Shown in pieces: positions 46,701-57,600 of a stretch of 64,000 nt of DNA (the first letter of the stretch is position 1; each line of letters opens with the position of its first letter). Under the pieces are notes generated by a model. It saw only the letters and a list, made by a program, of their open reading frames with translations, was not told the DNA's origin and searched no databases. The stretch covers positions 1 to 64,000 of the forward strand of contig JAYKYS010000049.1 of assembly GCA_036924285.1 (NCBI GenBank), written 5' to 3'. The position numbers and the translations under genes were made by a program. This DNA comes from Asterella californica (Eukaryota; Streptophyta; Marchantiopsida; Marchantiales; Aytoniaceae).

Positions 46701-49290
46701 TAGACTTGTTGCCTTTCTTTTCTTCTTGATCAATGCCAGTATCAACTTTGTGACATCTGTCACATCTGCAGGGACATGGTACAGAAGACGTTCAAGGAGA
46801 AGGGTCTGCCGTATGTGAGTGAGTTGGCTCTAGAGAACAGCCGCGCCTTGAAGGCACTGGTGCAGTGGAACCATGAGCATGCATACGCTTCTTCAGGTGC
46901 CCCTTACACTGCATCACCCCCCCCCCCCTCTATGGCGCCCCGCATCCCTGTCATTTTCAAGGTCACTGAGCTTGTACATGACACTATCAATGTTGTCAGA
47001 GGCAATTCAGCTGCTGGCAGACCTGCGTGCTCACAAGGCCTCTGTTCCTATGCACAACCTAGGTTTGTGTCGTGTTCCTGATGGCTTCCTTCGATATGAA
47101 TGTGGTCTCTTCATTGTAGACTACATTTCCCTTGAAGCTTACAATAAAGAGACCTGCAGGCTCCTTGCGCTAATCAGTGCATCCTTCGGCTACATGTGGA
47201 TGATGATCCCTTGCCTGCAGGATGACGAGCAACATCTTTCCCTGGTGCACCTACTACAACCTGGAGGACCTGCCACACTTCCCAGCCATTGCAGATGAGC
47301 TTGCTTTTGCCGGCAAGTTGGCCCGAGCGTATGACCAGCGGCTGACCTTCCCACCCCTCCCACTTTGTCAAGGTGGCTGCAGCCGAGGAGGGGCTGCTGC
47401 GAAGGAGCCTGAAAGAGCTGGAAGTGCACTCTCAGGTGCCTGCCTTCTCTCATGACCTGTCCAGGTTTTTGTGAGTGCTTCAGAGCATGCAGATGTATGC
47501 AAAGGATGCAGTCGTTTGCCCAAGGAGCATGCAGATCTTTTTATGGCAGGCTTGATGGCAAATGTAGTCTACCGTCAAGAGCTGGAAATGCATTCCCAGA
47601 CCCCTGCCTCAGCAAGATTCTCTCAGCAACAATTCCCGTTTATTGTGCCCTGTACACCTTCCATGATTCCACCAGCCTGTGAAACAGCCGGAACCCAACT
47701 TTTAGCTGCTGCATTGATCTCATTCTTGCCATCACAAACCTGTTTTTCCCTAAGTGCCCTAAACTCTTTCCCTAAGTTTCCACCATGCCATGTGCATTTC
47801 CTAAGTGTTGCAGCCTGCAAGAGCGAAATGTACATTCCCCAGTGCCTGCCCTTTCTATGCTTGCTCTATAGATTGTTGATCTACATGGCATAAACTTACA
47901 AAAGCTGTTCTGCAAGACCTGCATTGCCCCTTCTCACAGTTGCCACAAGAAGTTCTTGTTCCTGGCACTCCAAATTGGGCTGAAAGCTGCTTTACGAGGC
48001 TTTGGTGCTTGTGGTCAATAGCTGTGACCTGCTTGAAGGCAAAAGGCAGCGTATTGGTGTCATGCTCAGCCTCAGCTGTCATGAAAGCTGTTTTTCAGGC
48101 ACTTTGCAGTTAAAATCTGTTGTCCTCCAACTATCAGAAAGTGACGAACTGCATCACATGCTCAGAGACCTGTTTTACCAGTGTACTCTATACACCAGTA
48201 ATACACCAGTAATACAGGTACTGCATGTTGACCTGTTGAATAGGCCTTCACCCTGGTGCTGGCAGCGTTGTATAGCTCAGCCTGCTTTGTGCCGGTCCTT
48301 TGTGATTTTGCTGATGCTGATGCGGAAGGCACCTTGTTGTTTTGCTGAGAGTACAAAAGTGGCATGCAGGTCATGGACCTGCTGGGGTTCAAACCCAGCC
48401 ACTGGAACAAGATCAATATCCACATAGGAGGCGTGTACGGCGACAAGCTGGCCACGCTAGACCGGTTCGCAGAGAACTTTGAGCGGTTGAGCAACAACTG
48501 CAAGGCGCGCTTGACCTTGGAGAATGATGATAAGGGCAGCACCTTTGCTGTGAAGGACTTGTTGCCCCTGAGCAGGAAGTGCAACATTCCCATAGTCTTT
48601 GACTTCCACCATCATAAATTCTGCACAGGTGGGTCCGTGTGTCCAGGTGTGACTGGCCCTCCAGTTCCTTGTCAGTTACAAGATTCATTGCTGCTGCTGC
48701 TTGTTCTGCTGCTGAACGTTTCCAACGTTGTTACTCATGTTGTTGTCATGTTTACTCATGCTAGTCTGCATAAGTCCCAAAGGAATCTGCACACAGTTGT
48801 CTCCAGCTTTCTCTTCAGTCACAGTAGAATCGCTGCACAATTCACAAGAAGTCACATTGCATTGTAGTAGTATCAGCAGAGCACTAGTTGACCCAATTTG
48901 ACTCAACTGCCACCCAACCTCTCTCTTTTCCCCGCCTTTCAAACATGACTTCCTGACAAATCACAGTTTCCCTTGGCATATGCAGGTGACTGGTCAGAAA
49001 AGGAGGCTTTCTTTGCTGCACTGGAGACTTGGCCGAAAGACGTGAGGCCGGCAGTGCATTGGTCTGAGTCCCAGCCAGACCGAAGGCCCTCTGCTCACTC
49101 TGACTACATACAAGGGCCCATGAATCTGCATGGCAAGGAGGCTGACGTGGACGTCATGATCGAGGCCAAGTTCAAAGAGCGCACTCTGCTGAAGTTTAGG
49201 GATGAAACAATGCGTCAACCTAACTATGGTCAACCTGCTGAGCCGACCAAGGCTGATCCAGCAGCTGAGCTGGCCAGCAAGTTTCTGTGA
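43706..49290 (+). CDS. UVE1: UV damage endonuclease (UVDE/Uve1)
   Basis: UVDE nicks DNA immediately 5' of UV photoproducts and starts an alternative excision repair. It is a TIM-barrel metal enzyme. The first about 450 residues are a Lys/Arg/Ala-rich extension with NLS-like ITKRRRSRKQLVVE. Catalytic-domain exons: 46360..46489 (IPNLGYACLNMDLREQK), 46772..46896 (LENSRALKALVQWNHEH), 47221..47435 (MTSNIFPWCTYYN, HPSHFVKV), 48370..48628 (NKINIHIGGVYGDK, RLTLENDDKG, PIVFDFHHHKF) and 48986..49290 (VHWSES, AHSDYIQG, DVMIEAKFKERTLL). These contain the family's conserved His, Glu and Asp metal ligands (LHIGG-, LEND- and DxHH-type). Start: MAGQQQ at 43706. Two one-base frame breaks occur, a missing base near 46880 and an extra C in TTCCCACCC near 47350. 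The exon path at 44850-44900 is unresolved. Confidence 0.9.
46086..46249. repeat. 41-bp imperfect direct repeat
   Basis: GCACGGTAAGGGCTGCACGA (46086-46126) and GCACAATAAGGGGTGCACGA (46209-46249), each followed by TGC..TAATCAAT-type sequence, 123 bp apart. They lie in the large intron before the UVDE catalytic domain. Possibly the ends of a small degenerate insertion. Confidence 0.6.
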
Positions 49291-51307
49291 TGCTTGACAC
49301 TAGTTTATGTGCATGCATCCATGCAGTACTCCATCATTGAATGAGTGAATTGTTAGCGCTGGTGATGTCTACAGGCTGATCCAACAACCATTCCTTGATC
49401 TGTTGCTGGATTTTGTTTTCCGAAAATATGCATGACCAATAATTATTTATTGATTTGGTTGAAGTTTCTTAAGCTGTGTGGGGCAGATGCCGTTCAAGGA
49501 GACCTGTGTGTACAAATACGACTTTTTAGGGCGTACTGCTGGCTTGAAGTTAGCACAAGGTGTCAACATGTCCTTGGTACTGTGAAAGTAGCCTTATGTG
49601 GCATGATCGCCTAAAAACACTTCTAATTTTACAGCATAGATAGAATTGAACAGGGGACGTTTGACCGGTCCGGGACCTGTCAAATTGGTATTTGCTGCCA
49701 AACTTTCTAAACACATGACTTTAAAATGTCCAATTGCTTTTTGCTCTTCGTTACAACAGTTATTGAATGTGCTCGTGAGCTGCAGTGCAGTGTTACAGAA
49801 TGCCAACATATCGAGTTAAACAACAATGCTTACAGCAACCCTTATGTGAATGTTTGCCCAAGTGTGGACGCTGCCTCAGCTGCATGCTATTTTGCTGCGG
49901 CGGACACCCACACTCAGTGCACATGAAGTTGAGCCCACAGCAAGAAAACATGCTTACACCTCATAACAGCATCCAGCAAGCTTGTGCATGATGTTGCTTC
50001 ATGTACCCTGCATGGCAGCATGCGGTGCACGGATGCATGTTGGCAAAATACACATGTCAACACCAAACATATGCATGTTGTTGCTGTATGGGGACCTACA
50101 CAGTGTGCAGATCACCCGGACACATAGTAAAGTGGGCATACTAACACTGAGCGACCTGTACCTGCTGCAGTCCATTGTGACGTGTGCACTCTGCAGTCTC
50201 AGCAGCTCTTTCAGCAGATGTGCAATCAGTGAAGGGCCTAGTTTGCGTCGGCAGACACACACAGCCATGCCTGGCTTGATGTGCACCTGTGCAATGGACA
50301 TAAAAATCACAGGGCCTGCATCAAAACCCCAGCTCATGGTTGGCTGTATGTTTTGTTGGAAAAGGTGCTGCGTTGAAGCAGACTACATTTGCAGGCTCAA
50401 AACGCTGCATTGCAAGCAAGTTCAGCTCCCTAGCGCTCCACCCATGCTTGGAGCTGGATAAGCTGTCTGAGGTTACTGTGTAACTCCACTTGCAGATCAC
50501 CAATGAGGCAGAGATGGGTCAGTGGTAATGGCATGAGGTCCTGGGATGGCCGATGGGAAGGCCCCCATTGGCTGCTGGGAAGGCTCCCAATGGCCAATGG
50601 GAAGGCCTCCAAGGGAAGGGCAAACAAGCCTGCAGAGGGAGCACTGTGAGGCTCAGATGTCCTGACTTGGGGCTGTGATGGACTGCTTCTTACAAAGGCA
50701 AGCCGTTTGTTTAATTTGAGATTTGTAAAACAGCTAGGTGAGCAATTTACAGCCATACCATCGAGAACATACTCATTCTTTCTTCCGGGTCTCGGTGTGA
50801 GGGGGTGTGCTGCCAGACATCATTCCTGAATGACTGCTGGAGGCGTGTGCCTTGCCTGAAGCTGCCATGATATGTCCAGAGACCCATTGGTTATATGTCC
50901 AGAGACCCAATCGGTATGTGTCCAGAGACACAATCGGTAACACACACATTACACGGAATTTGTCAAAAACATCACGGTTTGGCCCATGCTTCCAGCAGAA
51001 ATCGCTCAGACATGTGTACAGAACACCAACAGTGATCAATAGCTGAGCACTGTCACAAGCAAAATACTACTACTTATGTAGAGCTTTAACAAGTTTCAGG
51101 TTCCGGCCTGTCTTGCTTGGCTGGTCAAGTGCATAAACATGCTGTGATGCCATCATGCATATACTGAACCAACACTGCCATGTCATATCTACCACCTGGT
51201 TGGAGCTGATTCACCTGCTTGTGAGGGAAAAGCCGATATATTCTGAAAGCCTGCAAGTGCAAGGGTGCGGGAGACCAGCAAGTATTGTTTGCATCGATGC
51301 TGATTGC
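49291..51307. other. Convergent spacer, no gene recognised
   Basis: The 3' side of UVDE meets the 3' side of the FunK1-like gene here. Tandem GGAAGGC(C/T)-type units at about 50555-50620 and the 23-bp triplicate at 50872 are the visible structures. No frame has a convincing motif. Confidence 0.5.
50872..50940. repeat. 23-bp tandem repeat, three copies
   Basis: ATGTCCAGAGACCCATTGGT plus TAT at 50872, then ATGTCCAGAGACCCAATCGG at 50895 and GTGTCCAGAGACACAATCGG at 50918. Copies 2 and 3 are closest to each other. Confidence 0.9.
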
Positions 51308-53517
51308 CTAGTACTGAACTGGTGCAGTCACTACCTCCACATCAGCAGTCTGAGCAAAACTCTGACATGCATCCATGATTTCCTGTCTCGAAACATCTTT
51401 CCTGTACATAACCATTGATAAGTCATTGCCTGATAGCCAAAACACTAAATGCAGCTTCAGTATGAGTGGTGCCACATGTTCTGCAACACCCCATACATCT
51501 TTTGGGGTGGAGCGACTAAAGGTACCGCGGCGTAGATGGGCTAATAGCTGCAGGGACAGCCCCTTGAAGCCCTCAGCATCTGGCAAATTGCCACCACTGC
51601 TGCTGAAGAGTATACTCAAGAATAAGCCTTCAAAGTGAATTCACACATGCTGCTGATGGTGTGCGCCCCCCAGCCAAAGTGGATGCTGCTGTAAGCATGG
51701 GAGTTCCGGTGATCGCATCCACTCTTCCAGTAGGGCTTGGCATGTCATCAAAGCTTCCAACCATCTACATACACGACTGTGTGAAGATTGTGCACACAGA
51801 CATCATTATACCATTACATCTAGCCACATGCCACTTCTCTCAGGTTTGTCAATGTTCCTGACCAACAATGCAATGCTGGTCTGCAAATGGCAAGTCAAGC
51901 ACAATATTGCAATGCAGGCTTCAGAAGCGCAACAGAACATCCATTTTCAACCACTGTGGAGGTTTCAACATCATGGGACGAGCACATGTTTTAAAAACCA
52001 ACGAAGTTGCAGTGACAGTTGCACTCCCCCTGTTATGAATACACTAGATGATGTATATCCTAGCAACCACGGACTGCAAGATCACAAACAAGAACCCGCA
52101 GGATAGCGCTGCATCAGTTTGGTGAGAGTTTGCTTCTCATTGCTGAGATGAGCAATACAGGCATATTTGATGCACCAATGCAGCGTTGCACATTCCTCGC
52201 TTACCTTTGCAGCACTGAAGTCGCAGAGAACACACCTGCCATTGTACACTATGGTGTTTTGCTGGTCATGTCTCTGTACGCAATGCAGCGATCTGTACAA
52301 AGCTGCAGCGCCACAGCCACATCATAAATGGCCTGAGCATACCATATGATACAGCTTTGTGAATTGCCATGATCTAGCAAGCGTCCATAAGGCTTGATGA
52401 TGATGGCATGCCAGTCTGTCTGGAAGATCCGCACACGATTAGATGCGCAACTTTGGACAATGTTTGGCGCTTCACTGAATGCGGTCAGCATGTTCTCCTG
52501 CATACAAAAGCTCTGTGAATATGTGTATTTGATCATTTGTCAATTTCATGATTAGCAGATGCATAGCCTAACGGCACTTTAAGTACTTAAGCATTCTGAC
52601 AAAGTGCTAGAGTGTGGAGTATTTGGAAATGTTACAACCAGTTCTTGTCACTTTCAGATATGGCAGAAGGTTGCAACCCAACTCTGGAATTCTGGAGTGT
52701 TGTGTAATGTTGGAATCAGTCTGCAGATCTGACAGAAAGTTGCAACACAATGGTGACTGCTGAAAGTTGTGCTAGTCTCTCTCAAGCGTGCGATGTTGCA
52801 TCGTGCAGATGCAGTCATTGCTGATTCATGTGGTGTACTCAAATGCACACAAAACAAGTACGCTGAGTCAAGGCTGCATGACCAGTACAGAGCAGCACCT
52901 CTTGCTGACTCCTACTCAGTTTGACAATAATGTGCTCTTAGCTCCAAGTATGCCTTCAAGGACATAGCTGCCTGATCCTTGACTTGCTGGCGCCAACCCC
53001 AGGGCAATAAGTTTCTGCAAGCGCATACTGCAGCGTCCTATCCAAACTGGATCTACAGGCAGGGTGCTGACAAACCCCAGGTCTGTCAAGCTAGCCTGCA
53101 GAATACGTGAAATCACTGCAGCCCCGGCAAATGGTGACTGATGCTGAGCAATTGAGGCCCACTGCGCTTGACACTAATCTTGCCATCCTCAGGGTTGCAG
53201 GAAATGCCAAAGACCTCCACAGCCTCCAGTGTGATGCCCATCGCAAAGGCTTGCTTGCGGGAGGTCTGGTTGGAAAACATCACCTCACATCGGTCAACGA
53301 GCTGACCCAGAAGAGCCTCAATGTCCTGGATGGACAGTTTGAACTCCCAGGGTGTCACCAGCTGAGTCCATTGTGACAGTTTGCTGACCATGCTTGAACA
53401 ATCAATCTTGGCTATTGGTCTCTGAAGGCAGTTGCAAATGTGCATGTCCACCAGGACTTGTGGTGATTGGACTGCATGAGCGATTGCATGTAATAGCTCT
53501 ATGACCCGAGGCTGCAT
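51308..53517 (-). CDS. FunK1-like protein kinase, probably degenerate
   Basis: FunK1 kinases are a divergent family common in fungi and often repeat-associated. Upstream to downstream on the minus strand: TPWEFKLSIQDIEALLGQLV and NQTSRKQAFAMGITLEAVEV with KRSGPQLLSISHHLPG (53370-53130), ILQASLTDLGFVSTLP (about 53080), IIKPYGRLLD (about 52400), the catalytic-loop equivalent IAYRDMTS (about 52270), DFSAAK at the DFG position (about 52215), GRVDAITGTPMLTA (about 51735), and LFLSILFSSSGG, as in the family's DLESL..il segment (about 51615). One-base frame breaks occur near 53123 and 52260. HRD reads YRD and DFG reads DFS. The exon joins are not secure, and a decayed gene is as likely as an active one. 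Confidence 0.5.
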
Positions 53518-54695
53518 GTGCTATGTCTGCTCTGGATGTGCAGGTACGGCGTCGCTGAGGGTGACATCTGTTGTCTCGGCAGAGCTTGGAGAAGAGTTCA
53601 TGCCTGTTTACCAGTACAAGAGCTCAGGAGATATCCCGAGAGTGCCTTGCTCCAATGCACAGCTGTTGAACCAAAGCCTTGCAGTTTGTAGGAATTGAGG
53701 CAAATGTTCTGTGTGATACGCAGCTGCTGCTGATGTTGATTGAGGTGTATGTGGTGGACACTGGACAATGTGGATACAGATGATCACAATTATGCGAGGC
53801 CCACCCACAATGTCAACAAAGTAATCAGGTGCCGGCATCTCATGACAAGCGAGCAACCAGTAATCAACCTTCTACCCCAAACTGGCTATCTTGGTAGCCT
53901 GCTCATGAAGCAAGGTGATGCCCATTCAAGCTCCCTTGATTATGCAGGTGATGATCAAAGTTACCAGCTGAGAGTGCTAGACAGCAGCTGTTTTGAAGCA
54001 GCTTCAAAAGATCACACACCACCAGGATTTGCCTCATAACATCTTGAAAGGGACAAATGGCAACTCAGCGCTTGTGTTCTCAAATCTGACTCAGCTGTGA
54101 GCGTTGCTGAGTCAAAAGTGCAAAATCGTCTCTGATTCCACCATTGCGATCACAAAACAAAAGTCTCATTGACAGCTTAGGGTGGTTGAACGCAGAGTCA
54201 GGATGGTTATCAGCGACTTACGCTTTCTTGCTCAGCCTGCCTGTCTTGCTTTCAGTTTTTCAAATAGCTTAGAATGTCTACATTTCAATTTTGCAAGTTT
54301 GAGTCGATGAGCAGAAGTCACTCATACGACCAGCAACTTTTACAAGCATCGATGACCACAAACACTGTTCAGGCGTCTTCACACTATCGCACGCCCGACA
54401 CAATCTTGGCCAATAGGCCATCTATGTAGCAGGAAACTGGACACACAGATCTGATAAGGCAAGGCGCTGAATGTATGGCTGGCAGTCGATACAACAAGGT
54501 GTATTGCAATGTCGTCAGTGAAAGTTGCAATCAGAGCAAGCTGATGTTCACTAAAAACTCTGTGTTGCCTGTGCAGATGTATGCAGCATGCCAGCTCTGT
54601 GCATGCTGCATCACTGGATAAGGGGTTTGGGCGCAAAAGCACAAGCCACACACTCGTCAATAGCATCAAAAACCTTGCATGCAACAACATTGCAT
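53518..54695. other. Spacer between two minus-strand kinases
   Basis: May contain the 5' end of the FunK1-like gene (up to about 53860) and the 3' UTR of the TKL kinase. Apart from the small perfect inverted repeat at 54087 nothing was recognised. Confidence 0.45.
54087..54114. repeat. Perfect 9-bp inverted repeat with TGACTCA cores
   Basis: TGACTCAGC, 10 bases, GCTGAGTCA. Both arms contain the TGACTCA core bound by bZIP factors of the AP-1/GCN4 type. Position is about 600 bp upstream of the FunK1-like coding start (minus strand), so a regulatory role is only a possibility. Confidence 0.45.
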
Positions 54696-57600
54696 CTATG
54701 CTGCTGCCTCTACAGCGCTGCCGCCAGATCTCAGGAAACCTTCCCCAGGCACGGGCTGCACTGAGGCCTGTAACTTGGTCAGCCGCTCCTCAATTTGTTG
54801 GAAAGTTGGCCGGGAAGCAGGGTCATGGGCCATGCACTCTTGGGCCAGCTCCTGCAAAAATAATGATACAGAATGTGCATTGCTATGAGTCTTGACAGTG
54901 AATGCTGTTTAGGCTAGGTAGTCGCAATCACATCATTTGCTTTCTGGCTTTTTTACTTAAGCTGGGCATGTAATGCAGGCCAGGTCTTGTCAATCTCTTC
55001 AAATTGAGACTTGAGCATTCTTAGATTTCTGGTGTACCAAGGGCATTTGGATATCAAGTGCAGCCTCAAAATCAGTGTTGTCAGGGGCCAGTTGCCCAGT
55101 CATTACTGCAAAATTGAGCATGCTGCCGAGTCTCAATCAATGCCTGTATTCACAGGCAAATTGAGGCCATCACAAGCATTATGGAACAGATTGACTTGCT
55201 GTGCGGTTTGGTCACAGACACTCAGCAGCTAAATGACTAGCAGTGCGCAAAGGGAATGTGTTGAGAGAAGGTAGACAGGCAATGTGAGGAGCGGAGCACA
55301 CCGTGTAGGGCGCCGGATGTGCTTCCTTGAATTTGAGCTGCATCTTCTGTTCGGCGACGTTAGCGATGATGGGCCTCATTGGAGAGGCCCAGCCATGCCT
55401 CCTCGCCACTGATCAGCTCCCATAGCATCACTCCAAACGCATACACATCTGATGCCTGCACAGTGTCTTCCAGCCATGAAGCCAACATTTTTCACGACAA
55501 CTTTTTGACACTCATGGGTTTCTCTTTTCATGATGCTGGTTGAGACACATGAAGCCCATGACGCCTTTTGAAACATTTCTGATTCCAGGGGTGCTTCCCT
55601 TTCCCATTGGTGATCTGCAATTGATCAGCTTGCAACCTGGTGTACGTTTTGGCTTGCCCACTAATTGCAGCAATACAACAATGTGTTTGTCGCAGCCTCA
55701 ATGAAACATTCTCAGGTCTGTGTGCGCAAGGGCAGGGCAACATATGCAGACAAGGCTTGCAGGCAAGCACAGGACCTCAAGAATGTCATATGCATTTCAA
55801 GATTGCGTTGGGCGTGGTGACATGCAAGAGCAGTGTGGCGGCTGTCCATCTGATGTGAGATGGAAAATCTGACAGTGGTGTTCGAGCAACAGGCCCTTGG
55901 GGCCGCATTAAAGTGGGGGTAGTGTGCCAGGCAAAAGCTGTACCTTAGTGAGATGCTTCTCAGTGATGGTCTCAGGAGCCATGTGGGCAAGGCTGAAGAT
56001 TTCTGTGTTACATGGCACTGGCTCCTTCTGTGCTTTCACAGCCACATCAAAGTCCCACACCTGAAGCAACACATAAACCTCCTTCTCCCAAACTCAGGCA
56101 AGCATGCCAGCATGGTGGCACATGGCAGCATGCAACTGCATGTGAAGCATGCCTCTCCCGTGAGAGGAATTTGAGTCGCAGTTACAGATGCTGCCTGCCG
56201 AACACTTCTGAGGCATGAATAAGCTGTATGTGATCCTGCCTGCCTGGCTGACAGACAGACACACTGGCTGACGGTACACTTGACTGCTTGATAATAACTG
56301 GACTTGATCGAAACAGTGGCATCAATGCTAATGAGTTGCCTCCGAGGCACGAACAAGCTGTATGTGCTTACAGCTGCAACACCACAGCAAAGGGGTTCAA
56401 ACAAGTGCCGGGGCTGTGTGATCACCACTTGAGCATTGAGGCTTGACTTTGCTGTGAGCAGTGAGTCTGGAAACAATAAGCCGGGTATAAGTGTAACAGG
56501 TGTGATTAGGAGGTGAAAACTGGGGGAGGAAATGGCGAGTATAACAGGGAAATGTCAGAGGTGAGCTTACCTTCGCTGTGTAGCCGCGAGGGTCCTGGAC
56601 CTCGTGACTAGACCCAGGGCATCCCCCTGCAGGTCCCCATGGATGATGTCCTTACTGTGAATGTAGGCCATGGCACAGGCAACATCCTTGGCGTGGCATA
56701 CACAGCAAAGAGGTCAGAGGTGGGCTCTGAATTGATGACGCTGTCCTCTGTCATGAACCAGCCTCGCTCCATGGCATCCTGCACACACTTACTCTACCTT
56801 TGTCATGACCTTCTACCTTAACACCAGCACAGGTGTGTGCAACTACACTACTCTTTGCTGCAGATGACTGTTAGATTGATGATGCACAACTGTGGGACTC
56901 AGAAATAGAGTGAGCATCCTCAGAAGTTGACTGCCATGTAGTTGGCTAAAAGCGTGTGGTGTCAGCTACAGATGTGTGTAGTCAGCTACCTGCCATGAGC
57001 AGTGCTCAGCTTGAGTGCAAAGCAGCAACAACCTGAATGAAGCGCTTCAATCAGGTGATGGCTAATGAGGCGCTGACGGGGCAAAAGCTTTAATACAAAG
57101 CGCCGACAGCCTGGAATCTTGTAGGGGCTGTGAACATGAGATCAGCAGGTTCAAAGCTCTACCTGCTTCAAGATGTGCAACTGGCTGTGCATGCTGATTT
57201 GTGAGTGCAATCTGCATGTGCGCAACACTTTCTTCGGAAAGCATATGAGAGGTGTAACTGATGTTGGACGAGTCAGCATGTTGTGCATGTGGGGCTCATG
57301 ATTGAAGGCTGCAGTGTGGCGGTACTGCAGGACTGCAGGTCTACATGTACAGGTACAAGCTGCCGGCAAGGCTTGCCAGGCATGTAGCTCATACAGGCAC
57401 AACTCCCGCTCCAAGTCTGTCAACACTTCTTCTGACCTGACTCCAGCAGCATGACAGGTCTGGCAATAATCAGTCAGACAACAACCCTACTCTGTGTTAC
57501 TCTGTGACTGCCCACTTCTACCCTTACTATATCGTGCCAACACACCAATGACAGTGCACAGATCAGATCAGACTTGCACACAACTAGGCGCCTGCAAGCA

